A stretch of 41,984 bases of DNA, taken from assembly GCA_964617995.1 (NCBI GenBank), contig CAZTXD010000015.1, positions 1 to 41,984 of the forward strand. Direction: 5' to 3'. Positions 14,720-23,919 of the stretch are shown one piece after another; position 1 is the first letter of the stretch, and the number at the start of each line of letters is the position of its first letter. Origin of the DNA: CAZTXD01 sp964617995 (GTDB lineage Bacteria > Actinomycetota > Acidimicrobiia > Spongiisociales > ZC4RG35). A program made the position numbers and the translations under genes. The notes below the pieces were generated by a model. That model saw only the letters and a program-made list of their open reading frames with translations. It was not told the origin of the DNA and made no database searches.

Positions 14720-16369
14720 ATGCTGGCGGATGGGAGGACGGTCCCGCATGAGGAGGCGGTTAGAACAGACGTCTGTGTGATCGGGGCCGGACCCAGCGGT
14801 ATCACTCTCTCGCGAGAGTTGGCTGCGGCCGGGTTCGAGGTGTTGCTGCTGGAGCGAGGTGGTGCCGACCCAACAGGGCCGCGAGTGAATCCTGATACTG
14901 CAATGAACATCGGTATTCCATATCAGCTCGCCGAGTCCCGAGCATTTGAGCTCGGGGGAGCGCTTAACATTTGGCGCGTCTCCACGCCGATCGGAGGCGG
15001 ACTGGGACGGCTACGCGAGATGGACTCAAACGACTTTGAACACCGCGCCTGGGTTCCGTTCAGCGGGTGGCCGTTCGCCAAGGACGAGTTGCTGCCCTTC
15101 TACCAGCGTGCCCGTGCGTTATTTGACTTCGATTGGCCTCCGGGGTTCCAGGAGGACTGGGACGCCGATCTCGAGAGCAGCGTTTTCTCAGACAAGCTCC
15201 GGACAAGGGTGTTCTGCTTCGCTAATCCGGCAGTGTTCCCTGGGGAGCTGAGGCGAGGTCTGGAACACTCAGACAAGGTTCTGGTCCTCATCAACTCCAC
15301 CGTCGTGGATATCCGCTGTGATTACGCGTCGTCTTCCGTGTCAGCGGTAAAGGTAATGACTGCCCCGGACCACGCCTTCACGGTGCAAGCCCAGGCTTAC
15401 GTTCTGGCGGCTGGTGGAATCGAGAACGCGCGGTTGTTGCTTGTCTCGCGCAGTCGGTTTCCAAAGGGTTTCGGTAATGGCCGCGACCTGGTTGGTAGGT
15501 TCTTCATGGAGCATCCCCACTACGCATCGGGGAGGCTAGTGCCCAGAGATCCTGCGGTATTCGCAGAACCGACGCATTACGACATCCAACTTCAGGACGG
15601 ACAACCAATGCAGAAGAAGTACAGCCTTGGCGATGATGTGGTGCGTAGAGAGCAGCTGAGCAGATGTGTATACCGCTTCGAGGCAAAACCGGTAAACGAG
15701 AGTGTTCGCACGTTGAGGTACAGCGAGTCGGCGATTCGAAGTCTTGAGGCTGCGGGCAAGCTGCGCAGGGATCTCGCTCGCGGAGAGGTGAAGGCGGCCA
15801 CCTCCCACGTGGCTGACACGCTTCGAGGTGCGCACCACGTCGCTCGAGTAGGAGCCACACGGGCCGTCGTCAAGACCGGCCGGCGGCTGGGGCTTAGCCG
15901 CTACACCCAGCCACAGATGTTCTGGATCCGGGCCATGGCGGAGCAGTTGCCAAATCCGGAGAGTCGAGTAGGCATAGACGATCGACTTGTTGATCGCTTT
16001 GGCGTGCCGATCGCCACTCTCGACTGGCGATTAGGCGACCACGACATGGCCAGCATGAGGCGGTCCCAGGAGCTGCTTGGCCAGGCCCTGCTAGAGGCCG
16101 GCCACAAGAAGGTGGACTCACTGCTCGAGAGGGACGGGTTGCCACCCGCTCTGTCAGGTGGTGATCACCACATGGGAACAACACGTATGCATGACTCCCC
16201 CCGAAGGGGGGTCGTCGATCGAGATTGTCGAATGCACGGGGTGGGAAACTTCTATATAGCCGGTTCTTCGGTTTTTCCCACCGGTGGATACGCCAACCCA
16301 ACGTTGACGATCGTGGCGCTGGCTTTTCGACTCGCAGATCACTTGAAGCGAGAACTCGCCCGCATGTGA
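14720..16369 (+). CDS. GMC-family FAD-dependent oxidoreductase
   Basis: This 549-residue flavoprotein of the glucose-methanol-choline group starts with the dinucleotide-binding loop VCVIGAGPSGITLSREL and a following acidic strand end (LLLERGG). It has the AAGGIENARLLL segment typical of the family and ends with the FAD-closing motif YIAGSSVFPTGGYANPTL. The catalytic histidine region HHMGTTRMHDSP is present in the C-terminal domain. The ATG at 14720 is preferred because GGAAGGA lies five bases before it; a GTG six codons upstream lacks such a site. Relatives in glycan clusters oxidise a sugar or polyol hydroxyl, but the substrate here is unknown. It is transcribed away from the acyltransferase at 13890 and converges with the gene ending at 16417. 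Confidence 0.88.
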   Translation: MLADGRTVPHEEAVRTDVCVIGAGPSGITLSRELAAAGFEVLLLERGGADPTGPRVNPDTAMNIGIPYQLAESRAFELGGALNIWRVSTPIGGGLGRLREMDSNDFEHRAWVPFSGWPFAKDELLPFYQRARALFDFDWPPGFQEDWDADLESSVFSDKLRTRVFCFANPAVFPGELRRGLEHSDKVLVLINSTVVDIRCDYASSSVSAVKVMTAPDHAFTVQAQAYVLAAGGIENARLLLVSRSRFPKGFGNGRDLVGRFFMEHPHYASGRLVPRDPAVFAEPTHYDIQLQDGQPMQKKYSLGDDVVRREQLSRCVYRFEAKPVNESVRTLRYSESAIRSLEAAGKLRRDLARGEVKAATSHVADTLRGAHHVARVGATRAVVKTGRRLGLSRYTQPQMFWIRAMAEQLPNPESRVGIDDRLVDRFGVPIATLDWRLGDHDMASMRRSQELLGQALLEAGHKKVDSLLERDGLPPALSGGDHHMGTTRMHDSPRRGVVDRDCRMHGVGNFYIAGSSVFPTGGYANPTLTIVALAFRLADHLKRELARM

Positions 16370-16416
16370 CCGATCCCTATCCACGTGTCTTTGGAAATGA
16401 CACCGGGAGCTGAGGG

Positions 16417-17451
16417 CTAAAAGCGGATTCGTCGCCTGATCCCCCGTCCCACTCGCCGAACGGGGACAGTTAGTGGAGTGCTCAGGCGAACGAACATCCT
16501 CGACTGCCAGCCGCTCAAGGTTGTGAACAGCAGCGACTCCCAGCGACGCCTTATCGACTCCACCGAGAAGTCGCGGCCTCGCTCCACGCCATTCTCGACG
16601 ATGTCGTTGTAGAGGCCCGGGTCGTTGGCCAGTCCGTCAACCGCTTCCATCGCCTCGGAAACCGAAGAGACCTCCATGTAGTCGAGGTCGGATCGACGCA
16701 GCTCCCGGAAGGCGTGCTCGGGACCGAGGAGAGCCGGCACGCCGGCGCGCCACGCGTTGACAAGCTTCACAGCAGGCTTGTGACGATAAAGATCCCTACT
16801 GTGGGGCCTGACGGACAGGGTTGCGTCGCTGTCGGAGTAGTCGTTCCATCGCGTGGCAGAGCCGAACGTGATGAAGGAGTCCACCGTCAACCGAGGATCG
16901 TCCTCGTGCATATCAGCGTCGACGACGAACTGAATGCCCCTATTCTCCAGGAACCTCTCCCATTGAGGAGAAAGAAAGGCCTCGTGTAGATTCTCCGGGT
17001 TGCCTTTATAGGAGATGGTACGCACCGATGCTTCCCGCGACGGGTCGCGGCGAATGAGACCGCCCTGCGGCCAGTTTGGAATGAAGAAGCGTCGCCGGCC
17101 GTTCGCCCTCAGGCCGTTGTGCTGCACAATGACGTCGGCAAGGTCAGCCTCGGGTACAAGGCGGTCGGCCTGAGCGCAAACGATGAGTGGGCGCCTACGA
17201 CGCGGGGCCTGGGACAGGAATCGCCGCATATCACCGGCGAAAACAACCGCTATGCCGCTTCCCGGTGGCCGGTTGTCGATCAGCACGTTATGCCCGGCAT
17301 GCCGGAGGCGAACATAGGTGTGGGGGATCCACATTGCGCGCGCATTCTTGAAACGTGACCACTCTGTGTCCGGATCAATGCCCTCGTACTCGGCTGGGTC
17401 AGAGAGCTTGGGCAGGTAGAACGTGATCCTTGGACTAGTGGTGTGTTTCAT
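16417..17451 (-). CDS. probable GT-B glycosyltransferase
   Basis: This 344-residue protein starts MKHTTSPRITFYLPKLSDP. The C-terminal half contains YRHKPAVKLVNAWRAGVPAL followed by LGPEHAFRELR, which resembles the donor-binding helix and acidic loop of retaining GT-B enzymes that keep only parts of the classic EX7E motif. The N-terminal half has a segment (GHNVLIDNRPPGSGIAVVF) consistent with a Rossmann strand. It has no membrane helix and a strongly basic tail (VRRVGRGIRRRIRF) that could bind the membrane surface. Glycosyltransferase is a family-level guess from the conserved helix and context. It is monocistronic, running leftward into the end of the GMC oxidoreductase. Confidence 0.6.
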   Translation of the reverse strand: MKHTTSPRITFYLPKLSDPAEYEGIDPDTEWSRFKNARAMWIPHTYVRLRHAGHNVLIDNRPPGSGIAVVFAGDMRRFLSQAPRRRRPLIVCAQADRLVPEADLADVIVQHNGLRANGRRRFFIPNWPQGGLIRRDPSREASVRTISYKGNPENLHEAFLSPQWERFLENRGIQFVVDADMHEDDPRLTVDSFITFGSATRWNDYSDSDATLSVRPHSRDLYRHKPAVKLVNAWRAGVPALLGPEHAFRELRRSDLDYMEVSSVSEAMEAVDGLANDPGLYNDIVENGVERGRDFSVESIRRRWESLLFTTLSGWQSRMFVRLSTPLTVPVRRVGRGIRRRIRF

Positions 17452-17820
17452 AAGTCCGGTCGCGTATTATCGGCAAGCGACGTCATCTGTCCGTTGAAAT
17501 GCCAGCGAATCTTGGAAGGCCGCACCAGACACTCTTCCTCTCAGCAAACGCCGCGTAACCTCGGCCCTTCACAAGACGACACCGAGATACTAACCAAGGT
17601 GCAGAGACCCTTCTGCCATAACCAATACCACCCCAGGGTAACCTAGCCGTGGATCACCGAATCGAAGTCTGGGGCAGCCCTAGATCGAAAGCTCCGCTCA
17701 TGGAGCGCTCGGGAAGTCAGAGTGGGTGACTCCGCTGATCCAAACCAAGAGTAAGTTGATCCAAACCTAGAGTAAACTGCTCGCCGAGGGGTCTAAACCA
17801 GGGGAAGGGTCCACCAGCTA
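17452..17820. other. 369-base divergent intergenic region
   Basis: This stretch separates the leftward gene starting at 17451 from the ABC transporter at 17821. I see no open frame with a plausible ribosome-binding site and no tRNA-like structure. Its right third holds the iterated elements described separately; the rest is moderately GC-rich sequence without a clear promoter. Confidence 0.5.
17736..17808 (+). repeat. three iterated operator-like elements upstream of the ABC transporter
   Basis: TGATCCAAACCAAGAGTAA (17736-17754) recurs with one mismatch at 17757-17775, a period of 21 bases. A weaker third copy, TCTAAACCAGGGGAAG, lies at 17793-17808. The AAACC cores start at 17742, 17763 and 17795, giving spacings of 21 and 32 bases, close to two and three helical turns. 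Same-face spacing of this kind is typical of cooperative regulator-binding sites. The array ends 12 bases before the start codon at 17821, so bound protein could also block translation or early elongation. Confidence 0.5.
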
Positions 17821-19605
17821 ATGCCTACTGCGACAACTAACGATGCTGCTGGCGAGGTGCTGACTCATCGGACGCGCACGCTTGTTCTGCGTTTGCTGCG
17901 ACAATATCCGGTGCGCACAGCCGTTGTCGTTAGCCTCACGCTCCTCTCAGGCCTGGCTGAAGGGGTAAGCGTTGTTACGCTCCTTCCTGTTCTAGGGCTT
18001 GCAGCAGGCATGGGCGAAGAATCGATGCCTGGGCTAGCGGTCACCGTCGAGGACGGTCTGCGTGCTGTGGGCGTGGAACCGACTATCGGCGTCCTGCTGG
18101 TGATCCTCGTCGCCGGAATGGTCGGCAAGGCGGTCTTGAAGCTCGTGGCCATGTGGCAGGCAGGAATCGCGTCCGCCCAGATCGCAACTGATCTCCGGCT
18201 AGCTCTGATAGATAGCCTCATGCGAGCTCGGTGGGGATACTTCGTGGAGCAGCCCACCGGTCGATTGACTAATGCGGTCAGTCACGAGGCCGAACGCGCC
18301 TCTCTGGCCTTTACGAAGACCGCTCATCTGATAGGTGGATCAGTTCAGGTAGCAGTCTATGTTGCAGTTGCCGTTCTGGTGTCTTGGCAAATTGCCCTTC
18401 TTGCAGTGGTACTCGGCGGTGTCATGGTTCTTTCGCTTTCCGGGTTAGTGCGGGCGAGCCGACGTGCCGGCGAGCGACAGACCATTCTGCTTCGCTCTCT
18501 CATATCCCGCCTGACGGACGCCCTTTACGCGATCAAACCCCTAAAGGCTATGGGCCGCGAGAACGGTCTTCGACCTCTGTTGGAGAACGAAACTCGTGAG
18601 GTCAATACAGCTAAGAGGCAGGAGATTGTGAACAGAGCGGCCGTGGAGTCATTTCACGAACCGATAGTCACCATGTTCGTGGCGGTAACGATCTACGTCC
18701 TCTTGGTCATTCTGGGCATGCCGTTCGCCGAGATTGTTTTCATGTCATTCCTCTTCTATCGCACAACGATGAACGTGGGCTCGCTCCAGCGCCATCTGCA
18801 ACAAATCGTCGTGGTGCAAAGCGCCCTGGCTTCGATTGGCGAGTCGATAGGAGATGCCAAAGCGGCGGCCGAACCACTCAAAGGTGGAGAGGAGCCGCCC
18901 GATCTGACCAGTGGCATTCGCTTCCACAACGTCACGTTTTCGTATGGTGACAAGCGCATCTTGAATCGCCTGACAGCCGCGGTGCCTGCTGGAGAACTTA
19001 CCGCGATTGTTGGTCCTTCGGGTATAGGAAAGACGACCTTTGCAGACTTAGTCGCCGGTCTATATTACCCCACGAGCGGAGGAATCCTCGTCGACGACGT
19101 GCCGTTGGACTCGATCAATCTGAGTGCTTGGCGCGATCGAATTGGCTACGTGCCGCAGGATACGGTGCTTTTCCACGATTCGGTATACGAGAACATCTGC
19201 ATCTCGGATCACAGGATGACCGAAGACGATGTAGAGCGGGCGCTGCGTGCCGCTGATGCGTGGACATTCGTATCCGGCCTGCCAAAGGGGATGCACACCC
19301 TTGTGGGCGAGCACGGTCTGAAGCTCTCCGGAGGCCAACGACAGCGTCTGGCGATCGCGCGAGCCATTGTTCATGGTCCGTCGCTGCTCATCCTCGATGA
19401 AGCCACCACCGCCTTGGACCCAGAAACTGAAGCCGGGATTCTCGAGACGATTAGAGGTCTGAGAGGCGAGGTGACGATCCTGGCAATCTCTCACCAGTCC
19501 GGTGTCTTGAGTGTCGCGGACCACGTGATCGAGCTTCGAGATGGCAGAGCAACAAGTGTAATACCGGCAGGATCCGTCTCGACAACCCAACAGCACGTCA
19601 AGTGA
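17821..19605 (+). CDS. ABC transporter, fused membrane and ATPase half-transporter (MsbA/PglK type)
   Basis: This 594-residue type IV ABC exporter half has six predicted membrane helices in residues 25-330 and then a complete nucleotide-binding domain: Walker A GPSGIGKTT (398-406), Q-loop VPQD, signature LSGGQRQRLAIARA (from 502), Walker B LLILDEATTALD and the H-loop SHQ. It should act as a homodimer in the cytoplasmic membrane. Among glycan loci such proteins flip lipid-linked oligosaccharides (PglK) or export a lipid. No Wzx-type flippase is visible in this window, so this is the best candidate flippase. The start is ATG at 17821; a GGGAAGGG lies further upstream than usual, so the exact start is uncertain. 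It lies under the repeat array at 17736-17808. Confidence 0.88.
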   Translation: MPTATTNDAAGEVLTHRTRTLVLRLLRQYPVRTAVVVSLTLLSGLAEGVSVVTLLPVLGLAAGMGEESMPGLAVTVEDGLRAVGVEPTIGVLLVILVAGMVGKAVLKLVAMWQAGIASAQIATDLRLALIDSLMRARWGYFVEQPTGRLTNAVSHEAERASLAFTKTAHLIGGSVQVAVYVAVAVLVSWQIALLAVVLGGVMVLSLSGLVRASRRAGERQTILLRSLISRLTDALYAIKPLKAMGRENGLRPLLENETREVNTAKRQEIVNRAAVESFHEPIVTMFVAVTIYVLLVILGMPFAEIVFMSFLFYRTTMNVGSLQRHLQQIVVVQSALASIGESIGDAKAAAEPLKGGEEPPDLTSGIRFHNVTFSYGDKRILNRLTAAVPAGELTAIVGPSGIGKTTFADLVAGLYYPTSGGILVDDVPLDSINLSAWRDRIGYVPQDTVLFHDSVYENICISDHRMTEDDVERALRAADAWTFVSGLPKGMHTLVGEHGLKLSGGQRQRLAIARAIVHGPSLLILDEATTALDPETEAGILETIRGLRGEVTILAISHQSGVLSVADHVIELRDGRATSVIPAGSVSTTQQHVK

Positions 19606-19651
19606 CGAACGTATGAGCATTGTCGATGCATCTCATCAGGTTACGTAGGTC

Positions 19652-20932
19652 ATGTCCTCTAGGGAAGGTCTGCACCGCGTGGCTGAACGAGATGAGGCGA
19701 ACTGCACTGGTGCCGTGCTTCTCATGTCGATGCCGGCACGAACGCAAGCCGGGCCCGTGGCCGTCTGGATCACAGCAGCAGGTTGGGCATCAGCAGCACA
19801 ACAGGCTCTGGGTCAGGCCTGGTTGGTGACCCCAGCCGGGTTGCTCGAACCGGAGGAGGCCCGCGCAATAGCCTCAGCCCCCACGGTCAAGGACCGATCT
19901 GCAAGGTCCGGGCTGAGATGGCTGCCAGCCACTCTGAAGACCCTTTTGAAGGACGTGCGCTCAGCCAAAGATGCATACAGCCTCATGAGCATGGGTATGA
20001 ACGGACCGTGGGAACGGTGCGACGTACGCTTCGTTTGGCAACGCCATGACCTTTTCCAAACCGCTGGACTTCGCGCTGCCCGGCGCCACGGCTGCCCACT
20101 TGTACTATTCGTGGACGCCCCAGTGGTGTGGGAGGCAAAGAGGTGGGGCGTTAAACGTCCGGGATGGGGTTGGCTACTTGAGGCCATAGCAGAGAAGCCA
20201 GTTCTGCGGAAGGCTGACCTGGTCGCCTGTGTATCTGAGGAAGTCGCCGATCAGGTCCAGAGACTTGGGGTTCCCCCCGAGCGTGTCATGGTAACACCGT
20301 GCAGCGTCGACACAGCAATGTTCCACCCTCTTGTGGACGGAAGCACGGTGAGAGAACGGTACGGACTCAATGACAAGTTTGTAGTCGGTTGGACTGGAAG
20401 CTTTCGTAGATTCCACGGACTGGAGGTCCTCCTAGACGCCTTTGGCCGCCTCCAGGATGAAGTTTCCGAAGCGTTCCTCTTGCTGGTGGGTGACGGCTCC
20501 GAACGTCAGCGGTTAGCGGAACTTGCCGTCCGTAGGGATCTGGTGAACAAGGTGGTCTTCACTGGGACTGTGCCTCATGACGAGATTCCAATTCACGTCG
20601 CAGCCATGGATGTCGCCGTTCTGACGGCCCCCAAGGATGCCGCCTTCCATTACTCACCACTGAAACTAAAGGAATACATGGCCTGCGGGCGGGCAGTTGT
20701 GGCCCCGCGCGCGGGCTCAATCCCTTCATCGTTGATACACGCCCGCGAGGGATTGCTGGTTGAACCCGGGGACCATGAAGCTCTTGCTGCCGCCTTGGCG
20801 ACCTTGCACGCAAGTTCTCAGCTTCGCCATTCCTTGGGGAAAGCTGCACATGAGAGAATCCGAGAAGAAGGAATGTGGGAACATCAGGTGAAGCGTGTCC
20901 TCGAGCGCCATCCGGTACTGGGGAAGAGCTGA
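19652..20932 (+). CDS. GT4 glycosyltransferase (tandem paralogue 1)
   Basis: This 426-residue GT-B enzyme shows FVWQRHDLFQTAG, LVLFVDAPVVWE, a DLVACVSEEVADQ linker, VVGWTGSFRRFHGLEVLL and the late donor-site segment FHYSPLKLKEYMACGRAVV, where the usual first glutamate of EX7E is replaced. It is clearly paralogous over its whole length to the enzyme at 21527, which shares the motifs WQRHDLF, VDAPVVWE, LVACVS, FHGLE and HYSPLKL. The ATG at 19652 has a weak ribosome-binding site; a GTG at 19679 with AGGGAAGG ten bases upstream is a good alternative and would remove nine residues that the paralogue does not share. It likely adds a sugar to the same glycan as its sister enzyme. Confidence 0.85.
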   Translation: MSSREGLHRVAERDEANCTGAVLLMSMPARTQAGPVAVWITAAGWASAAQQALGQAWLVTPAGLLEPEEARAIASAPTVKDRSARSGLRWLPATLKTLLKDVRSAKDAYSLMSMGMNGPWERCDVRFVWQRHDLFQTAGLRAARRHGCPLVLFVDAPVVWEAKRWGVKRPGWGWLLEAIAEKPVLRKADLVACVSEEVADQVQRLGVPPERVMVTPCSVDTAMFHPLVDGSTVRERYGLNDKFVVGWTGSFRRFHGLEVLLDAFGRLQDEVSEAFLLLVGDGSERQRLAELAVRRDLVNKVVFTGTVPHDEIPIHVAAMDVAVLTAPKDAAFHYSPLKLKEYMACGRAVVAPRAGSIPSSLIHAREGLLVEPGDHEALAAALATLHASSQLRHSLGKAAHERIREEGMWEHQVKRVLERHPVLGKS

Positions 20933-21530
20933 AGATAAAGGTGAAGACTCGCATGCGCCAGTGTGGCAGGATAGCCATGAGACCGATCTCACCACCAGGA
21001 CCCTCTTTACGTTGATGAGTACGCAGGCCCATCCAGTTCTACAAATCCTAGCTAGTGCGGTGAACGAGGGGGTGACGGTAGCAAGAATCGTCTATCCTCC
21101 TGCCGGATCTCGTAGCTCAAGGTATTCACAACTCCAAGGATTGCTAAAATCTATTGAACCGCCGCAACACTTGCTTTTGGTCGGTGAACGCCCTCTTATC
21201 GTGTGGATTAGACGTATCATAAATGCGCGCAGATACGTCCGAGAACGACTTGTGTCTGTCTCTAGACTTTTGTGGACTTTACGACAAGAAGGCTGGATAA
21301 TAGAGGCGAGCTACGCTCTTTGGCCCTCCCCGACATCACCAAGGATTGCTGTTCCTCTTTCATCGCGGCACGCCACCAAGTGGGTCCATCGTTCAGGTGT
21401 GCTCGGCGGCGGTGGCCATAGAGCCTGGTTAAGAGCAATCATTCGCTCGCCAATCCTCACTCCACTTATGGCGAGAAGCTACCCAGTCGTTGCGATACTG
21501 GTTCGGCCACCCGTTGGAGGCACTCGGTGA
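20895..21530 (+). CDS. conserved-looking hypothetical protein between paralogous glycosyltransferases
   Basis: The frame gives up to 211 residues. I do not recognise a family. The central part (LLKSIEPPQHLLLVGERPLIVWIRR) and the later segment EASYALWPSPTSPRIAVPL read like a folded cytoplasmic protein, and the second half is arginine-rich. Candidate starts are GTG 20895 (38-base overlap with the upstream gene, with AGGTGAAG before it), GTG 20961 and ATG 21015; the segment before 21015 (GEDSHAPVWQDSHETDL) looks like real protein, which favours an early start. The stop overlaps the next start as GTGA (21527-21530), so it is expressed with the glycosyltransferases. The DNA here is noticeably more AT-rich than its neighbours, a possible sign of a different origin. 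Confidence 0.55.
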   Translation: MSSSAIRYWGRAEDKGEDSHAPVWQDSHETDLTTRTLFTLMSTQAHPVLQILASAVNEGVTVARIVYPPAGSRSSRYSQLQGLLKSIEPPQHLLLVGERPLIVWIRRIINARRYVRERLVSVSRLLWTLRQEGWIIEASYALWPSPTSPRIAVPLSSRHATKWVHRSGVLGGGGHRAWLRAIIRSPILTPLMARSYPVVAILVRPPVGGTR

Positions 21531-22783
21531 ACTCCCAGCGTGCGGGAGCGCTTTTCATCATGCCCAGCGTTGTCACGGGACAGTCCCTCATCATCTCGTC
21601 GTGGTTCAATGTTGCCGGCTGGGCAGCAGGGGCCCGCGCAGTTGTTGGGAACGCGTGGATTGTCACGCCAGAGGGCTTGGTCGATCCTGATGAGGCCAGG
21701 CGGCGAGCTTCATCGCCCACACCGGCAGCATCGACTAAAGACTCCTCGTGGCGGAGTCGGCTACCTCTGACGTTCCGCACTGCCTATAAGGACTTGCGCC
21801 AAGCGGTGCGGGCAGCCCGGTTCCGCTCGGCGGCTTTGGATGGGCCGTGGACGGCTTCTGAGCTGGCCTTCGTATGGCAACGTCATGACCTGTTCCACAC
21901 CGTGGGCTTACACACGGCCCGCGTATTGGATCGGCCCTTGGTGTTGTTCGTGGATGCGCCCGTTGTGTGGGAACACCAGCGATGGGGGGTGTTACGCCCC
22001 CCCGGATGGGGGCGTGCCGTGGAAGCAGTAGGGGAAAACCGGCAGTTTCGAACGGCGGACCTAGTCGCGTGTGTATCGAATGAGGTCGCCGACGAAATTC
22101 ACCGGCGAGGTGTCCCGAGAAACCGATTGCTGGTCACTCCGAACGGAGTGGACCTTGCGGCGTTCTCGGCCCAGGCCGACGGTAACAATGTCCGCCGTAA
22201 GTACGGGTTGGAAGGTAAACGTGTGGTGGGTTGGGTTGGTACCTTCCGTGCTTTCCACGGCCTCGAAATTGCCGTAGAGGCAGTGAGGGCTCTCCAAGAG
22301 CAAGTGCCGGATGTCACGGTACTGTTTGTTGGCGATGGTGCAGAGCGCCCGACCATCGAGAGGTTGTGCCACTCTGCGGGACTGCGGCATGCCGTGTTTA
22401 CGGGTGCCATTCCATACCACGCAATGGCGTCCTATCTAAGTGCTATGGACGTAGGACTGGTACTTGCCGGTCACACCGACCAGTTCCATTACTCTCCGCT
22501 GAAACTGCGCGAGTACATGGCGTGTGGTATCCCGGTAGTGGCTCCTCGTGTAGGCGAGATGGCTCGCACGTTAAAGGACGGGCGCGATGCTTTGCTTGTC
22601 GAGCCTCGCGACTCGTGGTCGCTTGCTGATGCCATAGGCCGACTACTGACAGATATCGATCTGGCCCGTGAAATCGGGGCCAACGGGCGCAGGCGGATGG
22701 AGGCGGAAGGATCTTGGGAACATCAGGTCCGGCGCGTTCTTCACGCCCTCGACGGCTTGGGCTTAAGTCATCAACCATGGTGA
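21527..22783 (+). CDS. GT4 glycosyltransferase (tandem paralogue 2)
   Basis: This 418-residue GT-B enzyme has the same layout as the protein at 19652: FVWQRHDLFHTVG, LVLFVDAPVVWEHQRWG, DLVACVSNEVADE, VTPNGVDLAAF, VVGWVGTFRAFHGLEIAVEA, VLFVGDGAERP, then FHYSPLKLREYMACGIPVVA at the donor site and ALLVEPRDSW. It keeps the more typical PNGVD loop, which in the sister protein has become PCSVD. The start is the GTG within a GTGA overlap. The two paralogues probably act in sequence or on alternative donors in one glycan. The specificity is not readable. Confidence 0.87.
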   Translation: MNSQRAGALFIMPSVVTGQSLIISSWFNVAGWAAGARAVVGNAWIVTPEGLVDPDEARRRASSPTPAASTKDSSWRSRLPLTFRTAYKDLRQAVRAARFRSAALDGPWTASELAFVWQRHDLFHTVGLHTARVLDRPLVLFVDAPVVWEHQRWGVLRPPGWGRAVEAVGENRQFRTADLVACVSNEVADEIHRRGVPRNRLLVTPNGVDLAAFSAQADGNNVRRKYGLEGKRVVGWVGTFRAFHGLEIAVEAVRALQEQVPDVTVLFVGDGAERPTIERLCHSAGLRHAVFTGAIPYHAMASYLSAMDVGLVLAGHTDQFHYSPLKLREYMACGIPVVAPRVGEMARTLKDGRDALLVEPRDSWSLADAIGRLLTDIDLAREIGANGRRRMEAEGSWEHQVRRVLHALDGLGLSHQPW

Positions 22784-22796
22784 AGGAGGGGATGAC

Positions 22797-23849
22797 GTGT
22801 CTTCATCCCCGGAGATGAGCCGGCGGAGTGGCCCGCAACATTCGGGTCTTCCCGGTGTCGCCAGCATCATCGCGGCTCTAGGCCCGCCCTTCGATTCCGG
22901 AATCAAGGTCCACCCTGTCGTACTTCGAACCTCGCCTGACGGCTCACGTGCCGTGCTGGCCATATTTATTGGCGACGAGCGTCGACCGCGATTCGTCGTG
23001 AAGGTGTCCACCACATTGAGCGAAAGCTCCCTTCTCAAGCGCGAGTTCCACACCCTCCGATCGGTTCATGAACTCTGCTCCCCTGCTCTTACCAAACACA
23101 TGCCGCGGGCTGTCGGTTTTGAGCAGCGGGAATCGGCCAGCTCACTCATCATGACGGCCTTGCAGGGCAAGCGCGCTTTGCTGCCGCGTCTGACGCATCG
23201 GGGCACAGTATTGTCTCGTCGCTTACTGCGCCACTACGTCCGCCGAACCTTCGAGTGGACACGAGTTCTTGCAGAAGGTTCATCGCGAGCAGACGTATTG
23301 AGCAGTCGTGCCCTGGCCAGTGTCGTCCAGCGTTTCGAGGCAAGCCTGGACGGACCTAGCAATACGCTTCTGCGCGTCCGCGCGTTCGGGGAGGCAATAG
23401 GGTCCAACGACATGTCTTACACTCCCCGCTGGCAGCATGGCGACCTCTCTGCAGGCAACGTACTGGTGAGCGGGAACAATTTGCAGGTGGTTGACTGGGC
23501 ACACGCAAGCGATTCCTATGAGCCCTGGTTCGATCATGCATACACGCCCTGTGCTCTAGCTTTGATGGCTCAGCGGGAACACTCTCAAGGCCGTTCCGTA
23601 CGGTCGGCAGTACTCGCCGTGTTGTCGGACCAGACATGGTCCGGTCACATACTTCGCACTGAGATGGAGCGCTTGTGGCACCATCCCATCCCTCTCGCCT
23701 GGGCTGTCACGCTCGTGTGCATGCGCGCGTCCTTGCGGCGCGGTGAGGCCGGCGAACAGGGCTGGATGCCGTGGCGGAAACTGGCTCTTTCACTCTTAGT
23801 CGACGACGAAGTGCGTAGTGGCGTCGGATGGTTGGCGCCCCGACTGTAA
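22797..23849 (+). CDS. aminoglycoside-phosphotransferase-fold kinase (intact catalytic loop)
   Basis: This 350-residue protein has the APH/choline-kinase fold. The N-lobe lysine is in RFVVKVS, and the C-lobe has the catalytic loop WQHGDLSAGNVLV with H214, G215, D216 and N221, followed by the metal-binding VVDWAHA (D233). All key residues are kept, so it should be an active small-molecule kinase. In glycan loci such enzymes phosphorylate a free sugar, choline, ethanolamine or a related alcohol before nucleotidylylation; the substrate here is unknown. The start is GTG at 22797 behind AAGGAGG, one of the best ribosome-binding sites in the window. It follows the glycosyltransferase by 13 bases. 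Confidence 0.8.
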   Translation: MSSSPEMSRRSGPQHSGLPGVASIIAALGPPFDSGIKVHPVVLRTSPDGSRAVLAIFIGDERRPRFVVKVSTTLSESSLLKREFHTLRSVHELCSPALTKHMPRAVGFEQRESASSLIMTALQGKRALLPRLTHRGTVLSRRLLRHYVRRTFEWTRVLAEGSSRADVLSSRALASVVQRFEASLDGPSNTLLRVRAFGEAIGSNDMSYTPRWQHGDLSAGNVLVSGNNLQVVDWAHASDSYEPWFDHAYTPCALALMAQREHSQGRSVRSAVLAVLSDQTWSGHILRTEMERLWHHPIPLAWAVTLVCMRASLRRGEAGEQGWMPWRKLALSLLVDDEVRSGVGWLAPRL

Positions 23850-23919
23850 TCCCTGTTCGGCGTGCCGAATCGGCGGCGGACAGCCGACCAGTGACTAGTT
23901 TGGGTGGACTAGGATAGGC

